A stretch of 64,000 bases of DNA, taken from assembly GCA_965242845.1 (NCBI GenBank), contig CBDETC010000002.1:1302001-1366000 (forward strand). Reading direction: 5' to 3'. The number at the start of each line of letters is the position of its first letter. Within the stretch, counting starts at the first letter, position 1. Shown piece after piece: positions 8,104 through 16,076 of this stretch. Under the pieces are notes generated by a model, which was not told the origin of the DNA, did no database searches, and saw only the letters and a list, made by a program, of their open reading frames with translations. The translations under genes were made by a program, and so were the position numbers. The DNA comes from RHLJ01 sp965242845. GTDB lineage: Bacteria; Bacteroidota; Rhodothermia; Balneolales; Balneolaceae.

Positions 8104-8123
8104 TAAAATTTCTATAGATCAAA
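8093..8123 (-). promoter_or_regulatory. Bacteroidota-type promoter of the blaI operon
   Basis: On the minus strand, TTTG (8123-8120) is followed after 19 bases by TACATTTG (8100-8093), a full match to the Bacteroidota -33/-7 pattern TTTG-N19-TAnnTTTG. The blaI start at 8067 lies 25 bases downstream, and the operator dyad overlaps the -7 box. Confidence 0.72.
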
Positions 8124-8301
8124 TTTTTTGTTTAGTTGATGAGATTCAAAACCTTTGGTATGAGTCGAACTTCATCCCCAAAACTCGTACCTTTCTCGCC
8201 GCTTAATAGCCGTCTCTTTTTCCTGTTGAAGAGACTGATGGAGTAAAAGCATTATTCACACTATTTAGGCGGAAACGAAAACTATTTATTGAAAGAAAAT
8301 C

Positions 8302-9720
8302 ATGGCAAAAGAATTTGATGTATGTGTAATTGGCTCAGGACCTGGCGGATATGTGGCAGCGATCCGAGCTTCACAATTGGGTTTTAAAACGGCTATTGTA
8401 GAAAAAAGACATTTGGGTGGAGTGTGCTTGAATATTGGATGTATTCCAACGAAAGCACTATTACGCTCAGCGGAGGTTTTGGAGTCTATTCAGCATGCCA
8501 GTGATTATGGCGTAAATGTAAAAGACGTTTCTGCTGATTTCGGCGGTATGGTTAAGCGAAGCCGTGGCGTAGCCAACAAGATGAGCAAGGGTGTTCAGTT
8601 CCTAATGAAGGCAAACAAAATCGACGTCTTCATGGGAACAGGAGTATTCAAGTCTAAAACGGAATTGGCAGTAAACGATGAGTCAGGAAAAGAGACTGAA
8701 AGCATCAAGGCCAAGTATTTTATTATCGCTACTGGTGCTCGTCCACGTCAGCTTCCGGGACTGGAAATTGATGGCAAGATGATCATCGATTCTGAGATTG
8801 CCATGACTATGGAAAAGCAGCCAAAGAAAATGGTGATTGTTGGAGCTGGAGCTATTGGTGTTGAGTTCGCTTACTTCTATAACACCATTGGTACCGATGT
8901 AACCATCGTAGAGCTTCAGAAAACACTGGTTCCTGTTGAAGACAAGGATGTAGGCCGTGAACTTGGAAAGATCTACAAGAAAAAAGGAATGACCATTCTT
9001 ACAGAAAGCACGGTTGAAAAAGTTGCTAAGAAAGGAAATGGTGTTGAAGTAACCGTGAAGACCAAGAAAGGCGAAGAGAAAATCGAAGCCGATGTGGTTC
9101 TTTCTGCAGTAGGTGTAACAGGTAACGTTGAAGGCCTCGGGCTGGAAGGTATCGGTGTTAAAGTGGAACGGGGAGCAATTGTTGTAGATCGTTCTAGCTA
9201 CTCAACAGGTGTTGAAGGCATCTATGCCATTGGAGATATCATTGGGGCTCCTTGGTTAGCGCACAAAGCTACCCATGAAGGTATCCGATTAGCAGAAATG
9301 CTTGCCGGCGAATCACCAACTCCTGTTAACTACAGTAATATCCCGGGCTGTACTTATTGTGAGCCTCAAATTGCATCTGTTGGTTTGACGGAAGAAGCGG
9401 CTAAAGAAGCTGGTTATGAGATCAAAGTTGGGAAGTTCCCGCTCTCTGCTAGTGGTAAAGCAACAGCAATGGGTCACGAAGAAGGTTTTGTGAAGGTTGT
9501 ATTTGATGCCAAATATGGTGAGTGGCTAGGCTGCCACATGATTGGCTTCGGTGTAACAGATATGATTGCTGAAGCAGTAGTAGCCAGAGATCTTGAGACC
9601 ACTGGGCACGAAATTATCAGCGCTGTTCACCCTCACCCGACCTTATCAGAGGCCGTTATGGAAGCAGTAGCTGAAGCGTATAACGAAGGTGTTCATTTAG
9701 GAACTCCTGTTAAGAAGTAA
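8302..9720 (+). CDS. lpdA: Dihydrolipoyl dehydrogenase (E3)
   Basis: FAD enzyme that reoxidises dihydrolipoyl groups of the 2-oxoacid dehydrogenase and glycine cleavage complexes with NAD+. The FAD-binding GSGPGG is at 11-16, the redox disulfide in GGVCLNIGCIPTK uses Cys42 and Cys47, and the NAD-binding GAGAIGVEF is central. The second FAD motif is GIYAIGDI, and the C-terminal HPHPTLSE gives His445 and Glu450 as the catalytic pair. 472 residues is standard. It is followed by a terminator and, after a repeat-rich gap, by lipB and lipA, which make the lipoyl cofactor it acts on. Confidence 0.96.
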   Translation: MAKEFDVCVIGSGPGGYVAAIRASQLGFKTAIVEKRHLGGVCLNIGCIPTKALLRSAEVLESIQHASDYGVNVKDVSADFGGMVKRSRGVANKMSKGVQFLMKANKIDVFMGTGVFKSKTELAVNDESGKETESIKAKYFIIATGARPRQLPGLEIDGKMIIDSEIAMTMEKQPKKMVIVGAGAIGVEFAYFYNTIGTDVTIVELQKTLVPVEDKDVGRELGKIYKKKGMTILTESTVEKVAKKGNGVEVTVKTKKGEEKIEADVVLSAVGVTGNVEGLGLEGIGVKVERGAIVVDRSSYSTGVEGIYAIGDIIGAPWLAHKATHEGIRLAEMLAGESPTPVNYSNIPGCTYCEPQIASVGLTEEAAKEAGYEIKVGKFPLSASGKATAMGHEEGFVKVVFDAKYGEWLGCHMIGFGVTDMIAEAVVARDLETTGHEIISAVHPHPTLSEAVMEAVAEAYNEGVHLGTPVKK

Positions 9721-9735
9721 TTGTCATCGTTACAG

Positions 9736-9795
9736 ATGCTGAATCGAGCCTGCCCTGCCTACCGCAGGCAGGCTGTCGGCAGACAGGTTCAGCAT
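9736..9795. repeat. Nested palindromic intergenic repeat
   Basis: Outer arms ATGCTGAA (9736-9743) and TTCAGCAT (9788-9795) enclose an inner stem CCTGCCT-ACCGC-AGGCAGG (9754-9772). GC content is well above the flanking DNA. The CCTGCCT/AGGCAGG core resembles short dispersed repeats common in Bacteroidota genomes. It lies between the lpdA stop and its terminator, so it is transcribed as the 3' end of the lpdA message. Confidence 0.65.
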
Positions 9796-9809
9796 GATGA
9801 AAACACATT

Positions 9810-9835
9810 TGGCTCCCAATTTGGGAGCCATTTTT
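9810..9835 (+). terminator. Rho-independent terminator after lpdA
   Basis: TGGCTCCCAA and TTGGGAGCCA form a 10-bp stem with almost no loop, followed by TTTTTG. It is placed 90 bases after the lpdA stop. Confidence 0.85.
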
Positions 9836-9851
9836 GTCTTAAACCAATTAA

Positions 9852-9909
9852 GTCATTCTGAGCGAAAGCGAAGAATCTGCCGATCCTTCGGCAGTAGCCT
9901 CAGGATGAC
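9852..9909. repeat. Dispersed palindromic repeat, copy A
   Basis: GTCATTCTGAG at the left end and CTCAGGATGAC at the right end are near-perfect inverted arms, with internal GAAGAATC and GATCCTTCG. The same four blocks in the same order occur at 14075-14158 and 14614-14691. This copy ends 10 bases before the lipB start codon. Confidence 0.8.
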
Positions 9910-9918
9910 TCAAAAAGA

Positions 9919-10641
9919 GTGAAAAAAACAGTAGAACTATACGACCTGGAACAGTCCAGCTACCAGCCTACCTGGGAGCTGCAGAGAGAAGTTCAGGAAG
10001 CTCTCATTCAGGAAAAGCGGGCAGAGCTGAAGGGTGAGTTTGAGGGAGAAAGAAAGAATGATGCCCTGCTTTTTGTAGAACATCCCCACGTATATACTCT
10101 CGGAAAAAGCGGAGCAGAGGAAAACATGCTTCGATCTATGGCGGAGTTGCTTCAACTAGATGCGGAGTTTGTGAAGATAGATCGTGGAGGAGATATCACC
10201 TATCACGGTCCCGGTCAAATTGTAGGGTATCCAATCCTTGATTTAGACCGCCACTTTACAGACATCCATAAATATCTTCGTTTTCTTGAGGAGATTTTGA
10301 TCAGGGTTTGTGCTGATTACGGTTTTGAAGCTGGAAGAATAGATGGATTAACAGGCGTGTGGATCGGGGAAAAGAAAATTGCTGCGCTTGGGATTAGAAG
10401 CTCGAGATGGGTGACCATGCATGGATTTGCCTTCAATGTAAATACCGATCTCAGTTATTTTAATCACATCGTTCCATGCGGTATAGTGGATAAGGAAGTA
10501 ACCAGCTTGCAGTCGCTTCTGGGAAGGGAAATACCATTGAATGAAGTGAAGGAAAAGATCGTTCATCACTTCCAGGATGTTTTCGATGTAAGCATTCAGC
10601 CCCAAGGTGGCCGGAAAGAACTAGAGGATAATTTTTTGTAA
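9919..10641 (+). CDS. lipB: Octanoyl-ACP:protein N-octanoyltransferase
   Basis: Transfers the octanoyl group from ACP to lipoyl domains, the first step of lipoate synthesis. Family motifs are RGGDITYHGPGQIVGYP (89-105), EKKIAALG with catalytic Lys153, and HIVPCGIVDKEVTSL with catalytic Cys177. The start is GTG at 9919: an in-frame ATG upstream is absent, the alternative ATG at 9905 meets a stop after five codons, and the N-terminal helix is needed for the fold. The dispersed repeat copy A ends 10 bases upstream and must form part of the leader. lipA follows 31 bases downstream. Confidence 0.93.
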   Translation: MKKTVELYDLEQSSYQPTWELQREVQEALIQEKRAELKGEFEGERKNDALLFVEHPHVYTLGKSGAEENMLRSMAELLQLDAEFVKIDRGGDITYHGPGQIVGYPILDLDRHFTDIHKYLRFLEEILIRVCADYGFEAGRIDGLTGVWIGEKKIAALGIRSSRWVTMHGFAFNVNTDLSYFNHIVPCGIVDKEVTSLQSLLGREIPLNEVKEKIVHHFQDVFDVSIQPQGGRKELEDNFL

Positions 10642-10672
10642 TTTTAGCCCGCACTGAGAAATAGATTTAACC

Positions 10673-11548
10673 ATGATCAAAGAACTTCAGGTAGTAGAAA
10701 AAAAGTCAGCACAAAGACGTCCCGAGTGGCTTCGCGTTAAGCTTCCGTCTGGAGAGAAGTTTAAAGAAGTACTGGACACCATTAATGAGCATAAACTGAA
10801 TACAGTTTGTGCTGAGGCAAGATGTCCTAATATGGGAGAATGCTGGGGAGCAGGAACAGCTACCTTTATGCTGCTTGGTGATGTATGTACACGGTCATGT
10901 GCATTTTGTGCGGTTAAAACAGGTCGTCCACCAAAAGATTTGGATTGGGATGAGCCGGCACGTGTCGCAGATGCAGCCAAAAAGATGAAATTGAAGCATG
11001 TGGTACTTACTTCTATCAACCGGGATGATCGGAAGGATGGAGGGGCACCAATCTTTGCAGCGACTCATATTGAACTTCGAAAAGCTATTGAAGGAGTAAC
11101 GATCGAATCTCTCATTCCGGACTTCAAAGGTGATTGGGAGACCTTGCAAATTGTTTTAGATACTCCTCCTGATGTATTGAGCCACAATCTTGAAACGGTG
11201 CCAAGTAAGTACAGAAGAGTTCGACCTCAAGCTCGCTATGAGCGGTCCTTGGAACTACTTCAACGAACTAAGGACGCAGGAGTAAAATCCAAAAGCGGAA
11301 TCATGGTTGGCCTTGGGGAAACTCGGGAAGAAGTAATTGAGCTTATGCAGGATTGCGTAGATCATGAAGTAGATGTACTTACCATTGGTCAATATATGCA
11401 GCCTACGAAAATGCATCATCCGGTGATGGAATGGGTACACCCGGATCAATTTGCGGAATACAAAGAAATTGGAGAGCGTTTAGGAATCGGCCATGTAGAA
11501 AGCGGCCCGTTGGTGCGTTCTTCATATCATGCTGAAAGGCACGTTTAG
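10673..11548 (+). CDS. lipA: Lipoyl synthase
   Basis: Radical SAM enzyme that inserts two sulfurs into the protein-bound octanoyl chain. Auxiliary cluster ligands are Cys46, Cys51 and Cys57 (CAEARCPNMGEC). The radical SAM cluster uses Cys72, Cys76 and Cys79 (CTRSCAFC). The C-terminal RSSYHAE supplies the conserved Ser ligand of the auxiliary cluster. 291 residues is typical. Together with lipB upstream and lpdA it forms a lipoate-dependent complex neighbourhood. Confidence 0.97.
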   Translation: MIKELQVVEKKSAQRRPEWLRVKLPSGEKFKEVLDTINEHKLNTVCAEARCPNMGECWGAGTATFMLLGDVCTRSCAFCAVKTGRPPKDLDWDEPARVADAAKKMKLKHVVLTSINRDDRKDGGAPIFAATHIELRKAIEGVTIESLIPDFKGDWETLQIVLDTPPDVLSHNLETVPSKYRRVRPQARYERSLELLQRTKDAGVKSKSGIMVGLGETREEVIELMQDCVDHEVDVLTIGQYMQPTKMHHPVMEWVHPDQFAEYKEIGERLGIGHVESGPLVRSSYHAERHV

Positions 11549-11594
11549 TTTTTTTACTAGGCTTCAGGTAGTATCTTAGATCAAATTCTATTCT

Positions 11595-12293
11595 ATGCTG
11601 TCTACATTAACGGTCTTATTCATTAGCTATATACTTGGCTCGATACCCTCTGCTATTTGGGTTGGCAAGGCTTTTAAAGGAGTAGATGTTCGGGAACATG
11701 GCAGTGGTAATGCCGGAACCACGAATACCTTCAGGGTACTTGGTGTCCCTTTTGGGGTTACTGTTTTTGCAATGGATTTTATGAAGGGTTTTGTCCCTTC
11801 TTTTTGGTTAAGTGTACTTGCCTTCGACCTGTTTTCCGGCCCGCTTTCTCCGCCAAATTGGGAGGTAGAAGCTTTTCTTAAAATTGCGTGTGGTTTGTTT
11901 GCTGTTGTTGGCCACATGTTTCCAATATTCGCAAGATTTAAAGGCGGGAAAGGGGTGGCAACAGCATGTGGAATGCTCTTTGGTATAGAACCTATTTCCA
12001 TATCCATATCATTTGCCGTATTCGCAATTATACTTTTGTTGTCTAAATATGTATCACTTGCTTCTATATTAGCATCTATTCTTTACCCGATCACTCTGAT
12101 GGTTATGCGCTATGTGATAGGGATGGAAATTGACGGAAGCATCATCATTTTTAGCGTTATGGTTGCTTCAGGAATTGTATATCGACATAAGGGTAACATC
12201 CAGCGGCTAAGAGATGGTACAGAAAGTAAAGTGGGCTCCTCTAAAAAAGAGAAAGAGGAAGAAGAACCTGAAACCGCAGGAGTAGAAGCATGA
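11595..12293 (+). CDS. plsY: Acyl-phosphate:glycerol-3-phosphate acyltransferase
   Basis: Integral membrane enzyme that makes 1-acyl-glycerol-3-phosphate from acyl-phosphate, the first step of phospholipid synthesis. Motif GSIPSAIW near the N-terminus, REHGSGNAGTTN and RFKGGKGVATACG are the three conserved PlsY motifs, set among five or so membrane helices. The C-terminus has an extra acidic/basic tail of about 25 residues (KKEKEEEEPE). Its stop overlaps the gpsA start by four bases, which couples it to the gene that makes its acceptor substrate. Confidence 0.93.
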   Translation: MLSTLTVLFISYILGSIPSAIWVGKAFKGVDVREHGSGNAGTTNTFRVLGVPFGVTVFAMDFMKGFVPSFWLSVLAFDLFSGPLSPPNWEVEAFLKIACGLFAVVGHMFPIFARFKGGKGVATACGMLFGIEPISISISFAVFAIILLLSKYVSLASILASILYPITLMVMRYVIGMEIDGSIIIFSVMVASGIVYRHKGNIQRLRDGTESKVGSSKKEKEEEEPETAGVEA

Positions 12294-13306
12294 TACAACG
12301 GAATGTTACCATTATTGGGGCAGGGAGCTTTGGTACAGCCCTGGCTACGGTACTAGACACCGCAGGTAATAACGTTCAAATTTGGGCAAGAGAATCAGAT
12401 GTGGTTGATTCCATAAACAAAGAGCACAGGAATCCGTCCTATTTAACTGATTTAGAGCTTCCAGAGTCTATTAAGGCATATCATGATCTTGAGCAATGCA
12501 TGCGTGACCAGGACATGATTTTGTTTGCCACTCCATCACACACGTTAAGAGAAATTGCAGCCCGGATTAAACCTTGTTTGGATGGACATGAAATCCTGGT
12601 TACAGTATCAAAAGGGATTGAGAACGATACCTTCAAAACCATGTCCCAGATTTTGGTTGAAGTAATGGAGGGCGTGACTTTTGAGGATAATGTGGGAGTA
12701 CTTTATGGTCCAAGTCATGCCGAAGAAGTAGCCACATTAAAACCCACAACAGTGGTAGCGGCAGCATACTCAACAAGAACAGCCAAGATTATTCAAGATA
12801 CCTTCCTAACCCCGATGTTCCGAGTATATGTCAACAATGATGTGATCGGGGTGGAAATAGGCGGTTCGGTAAAGAATATTATGGCCATTGCTGCAGGCGT
12901 GATAGACGGGGCAGAGCTTGGAGATAATGCAAAAGCAGCGCTTATAACCCGGGGTTTACATGAGATGCGAAGAATGGGAGCAATGATGGGGGCACATCCT
13001 GATACATTTTCCGGGTTAACAGGAATGGGAGATTTGATTGTTACCTGTACCTCTACGCATAGTCGTAACCGTTACGTGGGGCACCAGATTGGCCAGGGAA
13101 AGAAATTGAAAGAAGTTACCAAAAGCATGAATATGGTAGCTGAAGGGGTTAAAACGACGAGATCGGTTCATGGGTGGGCACAGAAAACCGGGGTAGATAT
13201 GCCTATAACATCAGCAGTATACAGGGTTTTATTTGAAGATGAAGACCCTAAAGATGCATTGAACTCGTTAATGACGAGAGACCCCAAAAACGAAGTTATC
13301 ATCTAA
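12290..13306 (+). CDS. gpsA: Glycerol-3-phosphate dehydrogenase [NAD(P)+]
   Basis: Cytoplasmic reductase of dihydroxyacetone phosphate to glycerol-3-phosphate for phospholipid synthesis. The dinucleotide-binding motif GAGSFGTALA is at residues 9-18. VSKGIE, LYGPSHAEEV, the catalytic-Lys region GGSVKNIMAIAAG, and GLTGMGDLIVTC are all family signatures. 338 residues is normal. It overlaps plsY by four bases, so the pair is a translationally coupled phospholipid-entry operon. Confidence 0.96.
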   Translation: MIQRNVTIIGAGSFGTALATVLDTAGNNVQIWARESDVVDSINKEHRNPSYLTDLELPESIKAYHDLEQCMRDQDMILFATPSHTLREIAARIKPCLDGHEILVTVSKGIENDTFKTMSQILVEVMEGVTFEDNVGVLYGPSHAEEVATLKPTTVVAAAYSTRTAKIIQDTFLTPMFRVYVNNDVIGVEIGGSVKNIMAIAAGVIDGAELGDNAKAALITRGLHEMRRMGAMMGAHPDTFSGLTGMGDLIVTCTSTHSRNRYVGHQIGQGKKLKEVTKSMNMVAEGVKTTRSVHGWAQKTGVDMPITSAVYRVLFEDEDPKDALNSLMTRDPKNEVII

Positions 13307-13368
13307 CAAGACGTCAGATCATTGCCTGGAAGCATTGATCATTCGTCAAAATAGAAGGCGGCAGTTCT

Positions 13369-14067
13369 ATGAAAGACGAAATGGAATTTTATTTGCAGCA
13401 TACCGGAAACGTTGAAGTTTCTGATATGACCAAGCAAGACCTAAAGAATCTCATCGCCACTGGAGAAAGTTTTTTTCTTGAGTTTAAACAGAAAATTGCC
13501 TCTCCCGAAAAAATTGCCAGAGAAATAGCCGCATTTGCTAATACCGATGGGGGGAAGCTCTTAATTGGAATTTCTGACCAGGGAGATATCATTGGAGTAG
13601 AGAGTTATATGGAAGAAGAATTCTGGATAACTCAGGCTGTTGATGATGTATGTATTCCGACACCAAGCACCTCTATAAAATTAATCAGTGTATCCGGAAA
13701 AGACGTTCTTTTAGTAGATGTGAAAGAGTCAGAAGAAAAGCCCATTTATGTGAAGGGTAAAAAAGAACGAAAAGTATTTATCCGCCGTGAAGATGAAAGT
13801 GTACTGGCTTCTGATGAATGGATTGAAGTTCTGAAAAGCGGCAGCAAAGAAGAGGGTGTTACGTTTGAATATGGAGAAAAAGAACGGCTTCTTTTTCGTT
13901 TTCTGAATGAGTACAGCGATATAACCGTAGAACGCTTTTCCATTTTGATAAATACTACCACATATACGGCAGCTAAAATTCTTGTGAATTTAGTAAGCGC
14001 AGGAGTGCTGGATTTGTTTGAACGGGACGGTGTGGCCCATTATACTTTTTCCAAGAAAAGTGCGTAA
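13369..14067 (+). CDS. AlbA_2 (Schlafen-like) domain protein
   Basis: Contains an AlbA_2 domain (PF04326) at about residues 24-140: ESFFLEFKQKI, EIAAFANTDGGKLLIGISDQGDIIGVE and RKVFIRREDESVLAS. Such proteins are putative nucleic-acid or nucleotide-binding regulators; the precise role is unknown. Residues about 165-232 form a small winged-helix-like region (LLFRFLNEYSDITVERFSI). Start choice is between Met1 and Met4 (ATG 13378). It is flanked by dispersed repeat copy B on its 3' side. Confidence 0.8.
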   Translation: MKDEMEFYLQHTGNVEVSDMTKQDLKNLIATGESFFLEFKQKIASPEKIAREIAAFANTDGGKLLIGISDQGDIIGVESYMEEEFWITQAVDDVCIPTPSTSIKLISVSGKDVLLVDVKESEEKPIYVKGKKERKVFIRREDESVLASDEWIEVLKSGSKEEGVTFEYGEKERLLFRFLNEYSDITVERFSILINTTTYTAAKILVNLVSAGVLDLFERDGVAHYTFSKKSA

Positions 14068-14074
14068 TTTCAAC

Positions 14075-14158
14075 GTCATTCTGAGGATACTTCCGAAGAA
14101 TCAACGAAAACTTCTAAACTGCTTTTTTCGCTGATCCTTCGCTTTCGCTCAGGATGAC
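14075..14158. repeat. Dispersed palindromic repeat, copy B
   Basis: Arms GTCATTCTGAG (14075-14085) and CTCAGGATGAC (14148-14158), with internal GAAGAATC and GATCCTTCG blocks in the same order as copies A and C but a longer central part. It separates the AlbA_2 gene from the Fe-S carrier gene. Confidence 0.8.
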
Positions 14159-14176
14159 ATTATCAGCACAAGAGAA

Positions 14177-14605
14177 ATGAGTACACACAACGAAAATTTA
14201 GATGACGTAATCGCCTCACTAATTGATTTTGAGGAAGAGGAGTTTTCTACCCAGGAAGAGAAGCAGGAATTAACTGGAGAGCCGGTTACTCTTACCGAAA
14301 GAGCAGCTAAGCAGGTAGAAAAGATCAAAGACAGTGACCCCAGCCATCATAATCTTTATCTAAGAGTAGCTGTAGAAGGCGGTGGATGTTCCGGGTTAAG
14401 CTATAAGCTTGGGCTAGACCACAGAATGGATTCTGATACTGTTTTTGAAAGTTATGGTGTAGAGCTAATTGTTAACCCGGATCACTTACTCTATTTGGAA
14501 GGGATTGAGATTGATTATCCTGATGGGTTAGATGCCCGTGGTTTCACCTTCGATAACCCCAATGCAGTAGATAACTGTGGTTGCGGGACTAGTTTTTCTA
14601 TCTAA
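14177..14605 (+). CDS. A-type Fe-S cluster carrier (IscA/ErpA/SufA family)
   Basis: Carries Fe-S clusters to apoproteins such as LipA. The three conserved cysteines are Cys71 in GGGCSGLSY and Cys134/Cys136 in the C-terminal CGCGTSF. The core starts at about residue 36 (VTLTERAAKQVEKI). The first 35 residues are an acidic extension (DFEEEEFSTQEEKQE) not seen in E. coli homologs. Which of the A-type subgroups it belongs to cannot be decided by eye. It is isolated between repeat copies B and C rather than in an isc or suf operon. Confidence 0.9.
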   Translation: MSTHNENLDDVIASLIDFEEEEFSTQEEKQELTGEPVTLTERAAKQVEKIKDSDPSHHNLYLRVAVEGGGCSGLSYKLGLDHRMDSDTVFESYGVELIVNPDHLLYLEGIEIDYPDGLDARGFTFDNPNAVDNCGCGTSFSI

Positions 14606-14613
14606 ATGATAAG

Positions 14614-14691
14614 GTCATTCTGAGGCCACGGCCGAAGAATCAACGTAACTTAATACCTAGTTTGATCCTTCGCAGGTATGCTCAGGATGAC
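14614..14691. repeat. Dispersed palindromic repeat, copy C
   Basis: Arms GTCATTCTGAG (14614-14624) and CTCAGGATGAC (14681-14691) with internal GAAGAATC and GATCCTTCG, same orientation as copies A and B. It lies between the convergent Fe-S carrier and NDH-2 genes and may serve as a transcript-end hairpin for both. Confidence 0.8.
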
Positions 14692-14702
14692 TATAAAGAA
14701 AA

Positions 14703-15956
14703 TTATTCCTCAGTCACATTCTTCTTGGCAATCAATCTTACTCCGCGCTTAAATGTGATATAATGCCAAATCCATTCGGCGAATACACGGAATCGATTTC
14801 GGAAGCCAATCAGGAAGAAAATGTGAACCACTCCCCAAAGTACCCAGGCAACAAAACCTGTTAGACGTAAGCCATTTACATCTGCCACGGCTTTAGCCCG
14901 GCCGATTGTGGCCATCATGCCTTTGTCATTGTATTTGAACTGCCCCCTGGTTTTACCCTTCAACTCACCTTTTAGAAGATTAGCTACAAACTTTCCTTGC
15001 TGGATGGCTGGTTGAGCTACACCGGGAAGAGGTTTTCCATCTTTGTCGGGGAAGTGAGCCGCATCCCCCAAAACGAAAATATTGGAATCAGAAGGAATGG
15101 AAAGATCCTGGTTCACCATGATTCTGCCGCTTCTGTCTGCTTCTTCTCCAAGCTGACCAAGTACCGGGGTTCCAGCAACTCCTGCCGCCCAGATTACATT
15201 AGGCGTTTCAATAAAATGGTTTTTAAGATGAACGCCCTCTTTAGTGATGTTCTGTACAGGTGAATTCAGAATAACCTGCACCCCCATTTTAGTTAGGGAG
15301 TTCAAAGCACTTTCGGAAAGCTTTTCGTGGTAGCCATTTAATACGGTACCGGCTGCTTCCACCAAATAGACCGTAGTCTCATTCTTGTGAAAATTGTGGT
15401 AGTCGCGCATCATGTTTCTCTTGGCGATCTCAGCAATGGAACCCGCCATTTCTACCCCGGTAGGCCCTCCTCCGATTACCACGAAAGTGAGATAGGGCTT
15501 TCGGTCTTCCAGTTCCGGGATCTTCTCCGCTTTCTCAAGTGATAATAGAATGCGCTCCCGAATTCTAATAGCGTCATCCAGCGATTTCAGGCCAGGCGCA
15601 TATTTCTCCCAATTATCATTTCCAAAGTAATTGTATTTAGCGCCCGTTGCTAAAATCAGATAGTCGAAGGGAATTACATCTCCGTCAGCCAGCTGAACGG
15701 AGCGATCTTCTTTACTTATAGCAACAACCTCCCCAAGTATGACGTCCACATTTCGCTGCCGGCTAAACACAGAACGAATAGGAACGGCAATATCCCCGGG
15801 GGAAAGTGCAGCAGTAGCGATTTGATATAATAGAGGCTGGAAGAGATGATGATTAGACTTGTCGATAATGGTGATTTTAAAATCATTTCCTTTCAAGGAT
15901 TTTGCAGCTTCCATACCTGCGAATCCACCACCAACAATTACTACATTAGTAGCCAT
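14703..15956 (-). CDS. ndh: Type II NADH dehydrogenase-like FAD oxidoreductase
   Basis: Non-proton-pumping NADH:quinone oxidoreductase at the inner membrane. FAD-binding GGGFAGMEAA begins at residue 9. HHLFQPLLYQIATAALSPGDIA is the NDH-2 hallmark, GGGPTGVEMAG is the NADH site, and VLGDAAHF is the second FAD motif. The C-terminus is amphipathic to hydrophobic (WVLWGVVHIFFLIGF), matching the membrane-association region of the family. 417 residues is typical. A good Bacteroidota-type promoter lies upstream (15987-16016). The gene symbol is by family, not proven orthology. Confidence 0.9.
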   Translation of the reverse strand: MATNVVIVGGGFAGMEAAKSLKGNDFKITIIDKSNHHLFQPLLYQIATAALSPGDIAVPIRSVFSRQRNVDVILGEVVAISKEDRSVQLADGDVIPFDYLILATGAKYNYFGNDNWEKYAPGLKSLDDAIRIRERILLSLEKAEKIPELEDRKPYLTFVVIGGGPTGVEMAGSIAEIAKRNMMRDYHNFHKNETTVYLVEAAGTVLNGYHEKLSESALNSLTKMGVQVILNSPVQNITKEGVHLKNHFIETPNVIWAAGVAGTPVLGQLGEEADRSGRIMVNQDLSIPSDSNIFVLGDAAHFPDKDGKPLPGVAQPAIQQGKFVANLLKGELKGKTRGQFKYNDKGMMATIGRAKAVADVNGLRLTGFVAWVLWGVVHIFFLIGFRNRFRVFAEWIWHYITFKRGVRLIAKKNVTEE

Positions 15957-15986
15957 TTTTTTGGGCTAAAATTAAGATTGGGCGTC

Positions 15987-16016
15987 CAAAGTTAACGCTT
16001 AATTTGATATTACAAA
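15987..16016 (-). promoter_or_regulatory. Bacteroidota-type promoter of the NDH-2 gene
   Basis: On the minus strand TTTG (16016-16013), 18 bases, then TAACTTTG (15994-15987), an exact TAnnTTTG -7 box. The start codon at 15956 is about 30 bases downstream. Spacing is one base shorter than the usual 19. Confidence 0.6.
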
Positions 16017-16076
16017 TCGAAAAGTTTCTGATAAGTGACAGGAGAAATAGTGTCATCTATCACCTTTCTCCAATCT

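Noticed and set aside
8212..8235. GTCTCTT-N10-AAGAGAC hairpin in the lpdA leader
   Set aside because: Seven-base stem with a ten-base loop and no U tract or recognised riboswitch context; easily chance.
11627..12007. 126-codon minus-strand open frame
   Set aside because: Shadow of plsY, whose conserved motifs are on the plus strand.
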